A stretch of DNA of 26,369 bases, taken from assembly GCA_919902965.1 (NCBI GenBank), contig CAKKSJ010000332.1, forward strand, positions 1 through 26,369, given 5' to 3'. Under the pieces are notes generated by a model. That model saw only the letters and a program-made list of their open reading frames with translations. It had not been told where the DNA came from and did no database searches. Below, in pieces: positions 7,066 to 14,848 of the stretch. This DNA comes from Burkholderiales bacterium (GTDB taxonomy: Bacteria > Pseudomonadota > Gammaproteobacteria > Burkholderiales > SG8-39). A program made the translations under genes and the position numbers. Within the stretch, counting starts at the first letter, position 1. Every line of letters begins with the position of its first letter.

Positions 7066-8447
7066 CGTCCCGCCGCCCTGGTGCCGTCGCGCACGGCACG
7101 GATCACCACAACGATAAAAAGCAGGCCGCCGATGATGGCGACGAGTCCGCCCAGTCCCATCAATCCCATGCCGGCGATTTCGCCGCCGCTACTGAGCACC
7201 TGCTCGGTACCGGCCACTTTGCGCTGCACGCCGTAGCCGCCTGACCATACCAGGCCGGCAATGTGCATCAATTGCCCCATGCCGTAGAAGACAGGCTGCC
7301 AGGTGGCCATCCTGCCGACGGGCGCGGCGTAGCCCAGTTGCGGCAGCAGGTGATAGACCAGTCCCATCAGGGCGAGCGTCACGCCGACGATGGACCCATG
7401 GTAATGGGCGGGGATCTTGACATTGTTGCCGCTGATGAATATGCCGATTACGCCGCCGACGGCGAACAAAGCGACCGAGGCGATAAGCGCCGCGACCAGC
7501 GGCTTTGCGTCAGCGCGCATGTCCGCAGCCGGGCGCAGTGCCACCAGCACCGCCAGGCCCATCGGCAGGATCGCCAGCCCGCCGCCAAAACGCATGGCCC
7601 AGGTCAGCAGCTGGCGGTGTTCGACCGAAGCGACGTCATAGGCCAGATAGGCGTAAGGCGTGACGAATACGCAGGCCAGCGCCAGCAGGAACATCAGCAG
7701 CGCCACGCGCGGACTCAGCGGCACGCGCGCGCCGCAGGCGCTGATAAGCCAGATCCACGCCACCAGCATCAGCAGCGTCCAGGTGAACTGCAAAGCGTGG
7801 CCGCCGCCCCAGAACAGGATTTCGTAATACGCCTTGTGATCCAGCGATAGCGGGACCACGGCATAGGACCAGGCGAATGCCAGTATGGCCACTGCAGCGG
7901 AGACGGCAGCCGCATTCAGACCGAAGCGCAGCGCGCCGCCGCCGTTGAAACCAAGTCCCAGGACCGGGGCAAGCACCAGGCTGCGCAAAACCAGCGCGGC
8001 GAAACCTGCGCCGAACACGAGCAGCCCGGAGATAAACACCGGATCGCTCAGTACCGGAATGTAATTTGCCATGATGGGTACACCGCCGCCGATGAATGGC
8101 GCGAGCGACATCAGCGCCACGCCGAGCGCACAGACCCACAGGGCAAGCCAGCCCCAGCCCATGGCATGGCTGGAGCTATTGAGACTCCACAGCATGCCGG
8201 CAATGGCGATGAACCACACCAGCACCGACAGGTCGACATGTGCCACCAGCGCGACGTGGAAAAAATCCGCGTCAGGAAAAAGCTCCTGCAAGACCGGAGT
8301 GCGTGACAGCACCAGTAACACCGAGAACACGCCCGAACCGATCAGCGAAATCAAGCCCAGCCACAACCAGGCGCGCGCCAGCGCTTGCCGGGCGCTGTCC
8401 GGCAGCGGCAGTGCATACTCTGGAAGTGGAATTTTGGGCGCATTCAT
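7062..8447 (-). CDS. Divergent heme-copper oxidase-like subunit I, apparently missing the CuB His pair
   Basis: 461 residues and about twelve membrane helices. By eye it aligns with the HCO/NO reductase catalytic subunit: His70 in helix II (LVAHVDLSVLVWF) as low-spin heme ligand, His217 in helix VI (FWGGGHALQFTW), and His348/His350 in helix X (PAHYHGSIVGVTLALMGLVY) as high- and low-spin heme ligands. The residue four after His217, Tyr in oxidases, is Phe221. In helix VII, where the HH pair of CuB or FeB should stand, I read Tyr267-Leu268 (TPYAYLAYD). Two of three metal ligands thus seem lost. It may reduce NO by altered chemistry or have another role. The ATG at 8447 overlaps the upstream stop (ATGA); the same-frame extension to 8726 is rejected. 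Confidence 0.75.
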   Translation of the reverse strand: MNAPKIPLPEYALPLPDSARQALARAWLWLGLISLIGSGVFSVLLVLSRTPVLQELFPDADFFHVALVAHVDLSVLVWFIAIAGMLWSLNSSSHAMGWGWLALWVCALGVALMSLAPFIGGGVPIMANYIPVLSDPVFISGLLVFGAGFAALVLRSLVLAPVLGLGFNGGGALRFGLNAAAVSAAVAILAFAWSYAVVPLSLDHKAYYEILFWGGGHALQFTWTLLMLVAWIWLISACGARVPLSPRVALLMFLLALACVFVTPYAYLAYDVASVEHRQLLTWAMRFGGGLAILPMGLAVLVALRPAADMRADAKPLVAALIASVALFAVGGVIGIFISGNNVKIPAHYHGSIVGVTLALMGLVYHLLPQLGYAAPVGRMATWQPVFYGMGQLMHIAGLVWSGGYGVQRKVAGTEQVLSSGGEIAGMGLMGLGGLVAIIGGLLFIVVVIRAVRDGTRAAGR

Positions 8448-8947
8448 TGCAGCGTGATTCCGCCGGCTTCCTGGTTGAAGTCGATCACCAGCACCTTGCC
8501 GGGTTTCAGGCTCACCATTTCCTCGCGGCGATAATTGAAACCCGCGTTGCGCGCGTCGTCGTTCAGGCGAATTGCGAGCCGATGCTCCCCGGATTGCACG
8601 GGAAAGCGGTGATAGACGGTAGAGGCACCATCTTTGGACAGTCCCGAGGGTATGGCCACCTTGCGGTACACGGGGGTGCCGTCCAGATCGATTTCGACCG
8701 TGACCGGCGAGCGCCCGCGCGGACAATCCATGGGTGCGCGCATATTGGGCGCCAGTTTGGCGAGTTCTTCCGCACTGCGCTGGCGACAGGCCGAGACCAG
8801 CTTGCCTTCATGGCTGAAACTCAGTTTGATCAGCGCCTGGCCGGCGGGTAAATGCCGGTAGGGCGGCGAGCTGGAGAAATAGCCGATGATCAGCGCGAAC
8901 AGCCCGTAGAGCAGCGCCTGGCCTATCCAGGAAATCGGTCTAAGCAT
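8444..8947 (-). CDS. Membrane-anchored periplasmic protein of unknown function
   Basis: 167 residues. One N-terminal hydrophobic segment (WIGQALLYGLFALIIGYF, about residues 7-24) should anchor it, leaving a soluble domain of about 135 residues rich in predicted beta strands (PVTVEIDLDG, HRLAIRLND, KVLVIDFNQ). It has two cysteines (ACRQRS and MDCPRG). I do not recognise a family. Its start overlaps the end of the cytochrome b-FeS gene by eight bases and its stop overlaps the start of the HCO-like gene (ATGA), so it is firmly embedded between two redox subunits and is probably an accessory subunit or assembly factor of that complex. That role is inferred from position only. Confidence 0.75.
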   Translation of the reverse strand: MLRPISWIGQALLYGLFALIIGYFSSSPPYRHLPAGQALIKLSFSHEGKLVSACRQRSAEELAKLAPNMRAPMDCPRGRSPVTVEIDLDGTPVYRKVAIPSGLSKDGASTVYHRFPVQSGEHRLAIRLNDDARNAGFNYRREEMVSLKPGKVLVIDFNQEAGGITLQ

Positions 8948-10544
8948 GCGCTGTCACCCTATTCGATGGAACGATAGGATCCGCAGTCGAATCCGCGATT
9001 GGATCGCTATTGGGCAGCCGTTCCGCCGCCAGTGCCTGCCGCATAGCGTCGAGTACGAGCGCAAGCTCGGCCTCCTCGCCGCGGTCGGCCCAGGCGATGC
9101 GCACTATCTTGCCCATCGGGCTGGCGCGCAAATGCGGCTCACGCAATCCGGCGAGGCGCTCTTCGGTCCAGCGATTGCCCAGGCGAAATGCGCAAGCGCC
9201 CGCGCGGCAGCCGGTCACCAGCACGCCGGCGGCGCCGCCGCGCAGCGCGTATTCGACGAAAGAGGGTGGCAGCATGCCGGTGCAGATCAAACTGACGCTT
9301 GCGATGTCCTTGCCGGCCAGACTTGCCAAACGCGCGCCTTGATCGCAGCCGAACACGACAATTCCGTTTTCGCCCTCAAGCCGCGTCAAGCCTTGTTCCA
9401 GTGCCTGCCTCAAGCCAGCGATCGGCATTTGCGGCATATCGATGCCGGTAAGCAGTTCGGCCGTACTGCGAAAAGGAGTGGACGAGGGGCAGGCGCCGGC
9501 GCAGATGCCGCAGCTTGCGCACAGATCGGGGATCACCTGGGCGAGTTGCCGGCCCGCGATGCCACTCGGATGCGGCACCATGGTGATGGCGGCGTAGGGA
9601 CAGTCTTCGAAGCAGCGGCGGCAGCCATTGCAATTGTCTAGGTGCACCTCGGCGATCGGTGCGGCAACAGTATGCGGCAAGGCCGGCAGGACGAACAGGA
9701 GCAAAGTCGCCCCAGCCAGCAGCGCCCACACTGCACCGGCTGAGGTGGCATACATCAGCGGTTGCCAGAACAGGTAGAACCAGTCGAGTGCGAGCAGATC
9801 CGGAACCAGGGAAAGCTCGGCTGCGGCCTGGCTCGTAACCGGCAGCGTCAGGGACAGCGCCAACAGGGCAAGCAGCGAGCCCGCGGAAAGCGCAGCCGGG
9901 GGGAACACTTCGGCGCGGCTGATGCGCTGAATGTGGAACCACAGGCCGAAGATCAGCAGCAGCGGCACCCCGATATGCACGAATACGAACAATGAGAACA
10001 AGCGGTCGCTGACGGCGTTTGCGCTCAGATAGTTGCGTATCAGCGGCGTGGCGAAGACGGGCAGCCAATCGAGCCATTCGGCGGTGGCGGCCGCGGAGAA
10101 CTGCGCCAGCTGGTCCCATCTCAGCCAAATGCCGACGACGCCGGAGATATAGATGAACCACAGCAGCGGCACGCCGGTGAGCCAGGAAAAGTGGCGAAAG
10201 CCGGTGTAGCGCCCGAGCAGGAATTCGCGCGCGAGATGCAGCAAGGTGACCAGCACGAAGGCGTCGGCGGCGTAGCGGTGCAGGCTGCGCAGCGCGCCGC
10301 CCAGGTACCATTGTTCGCGCGAGAGCCAGTTAATGGAGCGATACACGCCATCGACCGAGGTGTCGAGCACGGCGTAAAGATACAGTCCGGTGAGGGCGAC
10401 GATCCAGAACAATAGGAAACCGAGTGCGCCGAGATGGCGCCAGGGATTGAGCGCGTCCCCGAATACCCTGTCGAAGCTATGTTCGATGCGCCGGTAGGCG
10501 ATCAGAGCGCTGTTTTGTTTTGCATAAGGAGCGGATTCTGTCAT
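8940..10544 (-). CDS. Cytochrome b - double 4Fe-4S - MvhD/FlpD-like fusion
   Basis: 534 residues from the ATG at 10544. Residues 1-290 are a cytochrome b closely parallel to that of the flavin fusion downstream, with bis-histidine pairs His89/His103 and His190/His204 and the segment LDWFYLFWQP. Two 4Fe-4S motifs follow, Cys305-308-311-315 and Cys342-345-348-352, each CxxCxxCxxxCP. Residues 393-505 resemble MvhD/FlpD, the 2Fe-2S electron-transfer subunit of hydrogenase-heterodisulfide reductase systems (FGCDQGARL, ICTGMLPPSFVEYAL, VTGCRAGACAFRLGN; Cys400, 421, 446, 451). The role is inferred as electron exchange between a soluble Fe-S or flavin partner and the membrane b hemes. A Pro/Asp/Ser-rich tail ends the protein. 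The frame continues to 10715 but homology starts at MTESAPYAKQ. Confidence 0.85.
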   Translation of the reverse strand: MTESAPYAKQNSALIAYRRIEHSFDRVFGDALNPWRHLGALGFLLFWIVALTGLYLYAVLDTSVDGVYRSINWLSREQWYLGGALRSLHRYAADAFVLVTLLHLAREFLLGRYTGFRHFSWLTGVPLLWFIYISGVVGIWLRWDQLAQFSAAATAEWLDWLPVFATPLIRNYLSANAVSDRLFSLFVFVHIGVPLLLIFGLWFHIQRISRAEVFPPAALSAGSLLALLALSLTLPVTSQAAAELSLVPDLLALDWFYLFWQPLMYATSAGAVWALLAGATLLLFVLPALPHTVAAPIAEVHLDNCNGCRRCFEDCPYAAITMVPHPSGIAGRQLAQVIPDLCASCGICAGACPSSTPFRSTAELLTGIDMPQMPIAGLRQALEQGLTRLEGENGIVVFGCDQGARLASLAGKDIASVSLICTGMLPPSFVEYALRGGAAGVLVTGCRAGACAFRLGNRWTEERLAGLREPHLRASPMGKIVRIAWADRGEEAELALVLDAMRQALAAERLPNSDPIADSTADPIVPSNRVTAHA

Positions 10545-10608
10545 TCGCCGCCGTCCCTGCAGCGACGCCGGCCGCGGCCGCTGGCGGATCCGATCGGATC
10601 GACGCGCA

Positions 10609-11517
10609 TCAAGCGCGCGAGCGCCTGGCCGAGCGCCTGCGCGTCCACCACTCGTTGAGAAAGAACCAGAGCACCCAGAGCAGGAAGGTCGCGCCGCCGG
10701 CGAGCTCGAGAACAATTGCGTAGCTTACGCGATACTTGCCGGTGCGCGGGTCATATACCGAGCACAGTATCCGCACCTGCTCGAAAATCTCGGAGAAGCT
10801 GGTGGCGTCGGCAACCGGGGTGCCCGCGATGAGTTGACGCAGCGGCTCGGTAAGAAAGTCGGCAGAGTAATTCTCGCCGTAAATCTGGCGATAGATGCGG
10901 CCCTCGGCGTCAACCACACTGACTTGCAGCAGGTGGTCGAACCCCGCCGCGGTGGCGACGAAGCCAAAGCCGAAGTCGCGTGCCAGATCCGGCACGATGG
11001 CAGCGGGCGGGCTGAGAAATTCCCAGTTGGGCGAGTTGATGCCGTATTGGGCGGCAAAAGACTTGAGCGCCTGCGGTGTATCGGCCGGTTGATTGAAACC
11101 AATGCTGATCACATTGAAGCGGCCCGCACCGAGTGCATCGCGTGCGACCGATGCCGCTAGTTGCAGCGCCCGGGTGGTCGTCGGGCAGATCTGAAAACAG
11201 CCGGTGTAGATGAAGCTCACCAGCAGCGGTTTGCCGCGATAGCTGGACAGGCGAACGCTGCGACCCTCGCGGTCCAGCAGCGTGTAGTCGCCGATCGCGC
11301 GCCCTACCACCGCCTGACTGGCACGCAGGGCCGTAGCCTGGTCCAGGGCGGGGGAGAGCGCCGGCGCGGCGGTTTCCAATGCCGCAGCGGGCACGGCCAC
11401 GCAGCAGAATATTGCCAGCAGGGCGCCGGCGTATACGCGGCGCCAAAGGCCGTAAGGAGCGGGGACGCTATAGAGTGTCAAAATCTTGTGCTCGGATAGA
11501 CTGCATAGACTGACCAA
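10609..11517 (-). CDS. SCO1/SenC-type copper chaperone
   Basis: Up to 302 residues. A signal-anchor (about residues 25-47) is followed by a thioredoxin-like SCO domain with the copper motif YTGCFQICP (Cys107, Cys111) and the distal His195 (FDHLLQVSVVDAEGRI). A second hydrophobic segment near the C-terminus (LELAGGATFLLWVLWFFL) is not typical of the shortest SCO proteins. SCO proteins deliver copper to, or reduce, the CuA site, which fits the CuA subunit two genes upstream; ammonia oxidisers are known to keep senC next to norSY. The start is uncertain: TTG at 11517 has no good ribosome binding site and TTG at 11481 is an alternative. The gene lies between cyoE (51-base gap) and the cytochrome b-FeS gene (64-base gap). 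Confidence 0.85.
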   Translation of the reverse strand: MVSLCSLSEHKILTLYSVPAPYGLWRRVYAGALLAIFCCVAVPAAALETAAPALSPALDQATALRASQAVVGRAIGDYTLLDREGRSVRLSSYRGKPLLVSFIYTGCFQICPTTTRALQLAASVARDALGAGRFNVISIGFNQPADTPQALKSFAAQYGINSPNWEFLSPPAAIVPDLARDFGFGFVATAAGFDHLLQVSVVDAEGRIYRQIYGENYSADFLTEPLRQLIAGTPVADATSFSEIFEQVRILCSVYDPRTGKYRVSYAIVLELAGGATFLLWVLWFFLNEWWTRRRSARRSRA

Positions 11518-11568
11518 CTAAAGCCGATGCGGGCCTGGCCCCGGCGATCGGATGCAAGCCGTTCCCGC

Positions 11569-12459
11569 TCAGAATAGCAGAGCGTCGGTCATCGCCGCCA
11601 ACAGCAACAGGCTCAATTGAGCCAGCGACGCGTGGAAGGAACGCATTGCCGTCTTGCGGCTGGGCGCGCGTGCCAATAGCCAGGCTTTGTGGACGAAATG
11701 GGCGCCACCAGCGAGGGCGCCGGCGAAATAGATCAGACCCGCCCCGAAGAACACAGGCAGCAGCGAAACGCCGACCAGGACGAGTGCGCTCGCGAACACG
11801 ATTTGCGCGGCGCGTGCATCGCCGACGACCGCCGGCAGCATAGGCACGCCTGCCGCTGCGTAATCGGAACTGTTGGCGATGGCCAGGCTCCAGAAATGGG
11901 GCGGGGTCCACAGGAACAGTACCAGCGCCAGCAGGAGTGGTACCGTGCCCGGTTCCGGATTGGCTGCCGCGGCGCCGGCGAGCACGGAAAAACTCCCGGC
12001 GAGCCCGCCGACGACGATGTTGAGCCAGGTGCGGCGTTTGAGCCAGACGGTATAGACAACGGCGTAGAAGAACGCGCCGAGAAAAACATACAGCGCGGCG
12101 AGCGGATTGGTCGCATACCAGGCCGCCGCGACCGATGCCGCGAGCAGTATGCCGATCAGCGCCAGCCATGCCGGGGTATGCGGCAGAGCGCCGGTAGCAA
12201 AGGCGCGGCCGCGGGTACGCAGCATCAGGCGGTCGGTGTCGTATTCGATGTATTGATTGAAGGCACCGGCGCTGGCCGAGGAGAGCAACACCGCTAGCGC
12301 GAGCACCGCCAGCGGGATGCCGCCCGGTCCGGCCCCGGGGGTAACGGCGTAGCCGGCCAGGGCGGTGATCATAATGACAAAACCGATGCGCAACTTGAAC
12401 AGCCCCAGGATCTTGCGCGCGAGGTCTGCGGCGTCGTTGCTGCGTAGCGTCGTGTCCAT
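11569..12459 (-). CDS. cyoE: Protoheme IX farnesyltransferase (heme O synthase)
   Basis: 296 residues, about nine membrane helices, UbiA superfamily. The first Asp-rich motif NQYIEYDTDRLMLRTRGR (Asn68, Asp74, Asp76, Met79) matches the CyoE/CtaB signature. The second conserved region reads TPPHFWSLAI followed by DYAAAGVPMLPAVVGD. The enzyme adds a farnesyl group to heme b to make heme O in the membrane. Placed between the subunit I gene and the SCO gene, it suggests that the terminal enzyme uses a farnesylated heme. The accompanying CtaA-like protein looks unable to make heme A, so heme O would be the final product, if so. About 100 bases separate it from the upstream subunit I gene, and I see no convincing gene in that gap. 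Confidence 0.92.
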   Translation of the reverse strand: MDTTLRSNDAADLARKILGLFKLRIGFVIMITALAGYAVTPGAGPGGIPLAVLALAVLLSSASAGAFNQYIEYDTDRLMLRTRGRAFATGALPHTPAWLALIGILLAASVAAAWYATNPLAALYVFLGAFFYAVVYTVWLKRRTWLNIVVGGLAGSFSVLAGAAAANPEPGTVPLLLALVLFLWTPPHFWSLAIANSSDYAAAGVPMLPAVVGDARAAQIVFASALVLVGVSLLPVFFGAGLIYFAGALAGGAHFVHKAWLLARAPSRKTAMRSFHASLAQLSLLLLAAMTDALLF

Positions 12460-12558
12460 AGTGTCTGCGCTCGATCGGGGTGTTATGGCAGCAGCGGCAA
12501 GCAGCCGAAGCGTCGTCCTCCGGGCCAGTGCATTAGCGCGTGGTTCCGCGGCAGGGCA

Positions 12559-14250
12559 TCAGCTGAGTCCCCAGACCTGGGACAGATACTTCCAGTTGAT
12601 GAAGTAGTACAGCACGAACGCGACCAGGAACACCATTGCCAGGGCAAAGGTGCCCGGCGCGGCGAAGCCGGCCGATCCATGCCCCTGGAGCGCGACGTTG
12701 GCGGGGACAACTGGAATCGGCACGGTCTTTTGTTTGAGCGCGCCCGCGTCCAGTTTCCTGCCCCAGAGCAGCGAGCCGACGGTAATGTAGATATACAGCG
12801 CGCCGCCGACAATGGCGACTACGCCCGAGATCCCGACCAGGCCCATCATCAGATAGGCGGCGCCGGGAAACTCGTAGGCGAACGGCGAACCGCCCATGGC
12901 CATGTCCCAATGGCGGCGGGAGACGCCCAGGGTTCCCGCACCCATCATCACCAGGACGAAGAAGTACATCGACAGGCCGAACAGGTAGGGCTGCAGCTTG
13001 GCCAGGCCCGGGCTGATCATTTCGCGCTTGAACAGTACCGGTATCAGGAAATAGGTCAGCGACATGAACGAAAGCGAGGTGCCGATCACCACCGTGGCAT
13101 GGAAATGGCCGGGGACGTAGATGGTATTGTGGATGATCATGTTCAGCTGTTCCGTGCCCATCATCACCCCGGAGATGCCGCCCAGGAAACCGAAGCCGAT
13201 CAGGGAAATGAACATGCCGGAGAACACCGGATTGCCCCAGGGCGCTTTCCTGAGCCATTCGAACAGGCCTTTGGTGAAACCTTTCTCGCGCTGTGCCACC
13301 TCGATCGCACCGGGAATGGTGAGGCCGTGGATCATCGAGGCCAGCACTGCGAAGTACATGAAGTAGCTGGTGTTGACCACTTTCCATTCCGTGCTCAGAC
13401 CCGGATCCGCCAACAGGTGGTGCGCGCTCGCCAGTTGCAGGAACAGGATGTAGAGCAGGAAGGCGCCGCGGCTGACGCGTTCGGACATCGGCTTGGCGCC
13501 GAAGCAAATGGCGGCGATGGCATACCAGATGGAAATATGCGCGGCGACGTTGATCTGCTGCGAGGAATGGCCGAAAGCCCACCAGATGGTGCGATACACC
13601 AGGGCATCCACCTCCTTCACGACGCCTATCGACATGAGGAAAGTCGGGATCAGGATGATCGCGCCCGAGGCGATGGTGAACACGGCGATAATGGCGGCCG
13701 TAATCGCGCCGAAAGTGACCAGCGGCACCGAGCCTTGGTAGGTTTTCTCGTTTTTCGCCACGACCAGGGTGCCGAAGAACACGAAACAGCCGACCAGTGC
13801 GCCCACCGCGAACAGGATCAGTCCGAGATAAAACGCCGGCTCGGCCATCATCGGCACGTAGGAGGTCATCATCACGCTCGATGCACCCCTGAACACCGCG
13901 ACGTTGGTGGTGACGGAACCGATCAGCATTAGCGCGAAGCCCAGCCAGGCGACTCTGGGCGTGGCGATGCGGCAGCGCAGCAGGGTCGAGGAGCAGAAAT
14001 AGAGGACAGCGATCTCGAAGAAAATGATCCAGAAGATCAGCATGTCGATGCCGTGGGCGGTCAGTACCATGTAGAAATTGTCGGCGGCGAGCCAGTGCAC
14101 TGCGGGCCAGCGCGTCAGCACCACGCCCACGGCGAGTATGCCTCCAACCAGCAACCAGACCACTGCCGCGACGGCATTGGCCAGCATCAGTTTCTCAGCC
14201 TGGGTGTCGAACTGCAGCCCGGAGCGCGGGCAGGTGCGGTAGGTAGTCAT
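12559..14250 (-). CDS. Heme-copper superfamily subunit I, NorS-like (putative NO reductase catalytic subunit)
   Basis: 563 residues, about twelve to fourteen membrane helices. All metal ligands are visible: His66 (TAHGIDMLIFW) and His384 for the low-spin heme, His382 (VPGHFHATV) for the high-spin heme, and His228, His277 and His278 for the second metal (FGHSSQQINV; ASAHHLLADPG). The oxidase cross-linked Tyr, expected four residues after the first metal His (HPEVY), is Gln232 here. This strongly suggests it is not an ordinary oxygen reductase. Together with a CuA subunit II and a SenC gene it resembles the NorSY-SenC alternative NO reductase of ammonia oxidisers. A strong GGGGAGG site precedes the ATG, 12 bases after the subunit II gene. 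Confidence 0.88.
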   Translation of the reverse strand: MTTYRTCPRSGLQFDTQAEKLMLANAVAAVVWLLVGGILAVGVVLTRWPAVHWLAADNFYMVLTAHGIDMLIFWIIFFEIAVLYFCSSTLLRCRIATPRVAWLGFALMLIGSVTTNVAVFRGASSVMMTSYVPMMAEPAFYLGLILFAVGALVGCFVFFGTLVVAKNEKTYQGSVPLVTFGAITAAIIAVFTIASGAIILIPTFLMSIGVVKEVDALVYRTIWWAFGHSSQQINVAAHISIWYAIAAICFGAKPMSERVSRGAFLLYILFLQLASAHHLLADPGLSTEWKVVNTSYFMYFAVLASMIHGLTIPGAIEVAQREKGFTKGLFEWLRKAPWGNPVFSGMFISLIGFGFLGGISGVMMGTEQLNMIIHNTIYVPGHFHATVVIGTSLSFMSLTYFLIPVLFKREMISPGLAKLQPYLFGLSMYFFVLVMMGAGTLGVSRRHWDMAMGGSPFAYEFPGAAYLMMGLVGISGVVAIVGGALYIYITVGSLLWGRKLDAGALKQKTVPIPVVPANVALQGHGSAGFAAPGTFALAMVFLVAFVLYYFINWKYLSQVWGLS

Positions 14251-14262
14251 TGGCGCCTCCCC

Positions 14263-14802
14263 TTACTTGACGTAGATGCGGCCGGCCATATTGGCATGGC
14301 CGATCCCGCAGTATTCGTTGCAGACAATGGAAAAAATCCCGGACTGATTCGGTGTCACTTTCACCACATGCTCATAGCCCGGCACGACCTGGATATTGAT
14401 ATTGACCGGCTGCAGCGAAAACCCGTGGTTGTAGTCCATCGAGGTCAGATGCAGGCGATAGGTCTTGTCCTTCTCGAGTTCCAGGACCGGCCACCAATCC
14501 CAGAGACGTGCGATGAGGTAGACGTCGCTGCCAGCGGGCGGGCGCACCACCGGGATTTTCTTGTCGGTTTCCGTGCGCACGGTGTATTTGTCCACCATGG
14601 CCTGCGTCTTCGCCGTGAACATCTCGCGAGTGGTCCTGTAGGTCTCTGTCGACAGGTTCTGTTTGCCGTAGATGTGCCAGCCCACCATCATGGCGAACAT
14701 GATCATGCACCAGACGAAGGCGATCAGAATCCAGGTCCCTTCGACGCGATCCAAAGGCTGTTTCCACCAAAGCCGTTCTGACGGCGGCAGTATTGCGCTC
14801 AT
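14263..14802 (-). CDS. CuA-containing subunit II, NorY-like
   Basis: 179 residues: one N-terminal membrane helix (about residues 24-43) and a periplasmic cupredoxin domain. The binuclear CuA site is complete: His126 (DYNHGFSLQ), Cys161, Glu163, Cys165, His169 and Met172 in CNEYCGIGHANM. It would accept electrons from a soluble donor such as cytochrome c and pass them to the subunit I encoded next. The single helix and short length are nearer to ba3-type or NorY subunit II proteins than to the two-helix aa3 type. The ATG at 14802 has an AAGGGGTGAG-like site. It lies 46 bases after the 50-residue peptide gene and 12 before subunit I. Confidence 0.88.
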   Translation of the reverse strand: MSAILPPSERLWWKQPLDRVEGTWILIAFVWCMIMFAMMVGWHIYGKQNLSTETYRTTREMFTAKTQAMVDKYTVRTETDKKIPVVRPPAGSDVYLIARLWDWWPVLELEKDKTYRLHLTSMDYNHGFSLQPVNINIQVVPGYEHVVKVTPNQSGIFSIVCNEYCGIGHANMAGRIYVK

Positions 14803-14848
14803 GTTCTCACCCCTTGTTCAAAAAAACGCGCGATGCAGCGACCGTTGC

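Noticed and set aside
8940..10544. Nitric oxide or N2O accessory NapH/NosR-type ferredoxin protein
   Set aside because: The membrane half is a bis-heme cytochrome b with bc1-type His spacing, not a NapH/NosR fold, and the C-terminus is MvhD-like.
12679..13932. A 417-codon open frame on the plus strand antisense to the subunit I gene
   Set aside because: Its His/Gln/Asp/Arg-rich composition is typical of the antisense of a GC-rich membrane protein gene; no domain and no ribosome binding site.
12559..14802. Reading the subunit I/II pair as an ordinary aa3-type cytochrome c oxidase
   Set aside because: The cross-linked Tyr is replaced by Gln232, subunit II has a single membrane helix, no subunit III gene is present and the neighbours are NOR-like. 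An O2-reducing role is not excluded by sequence alone.
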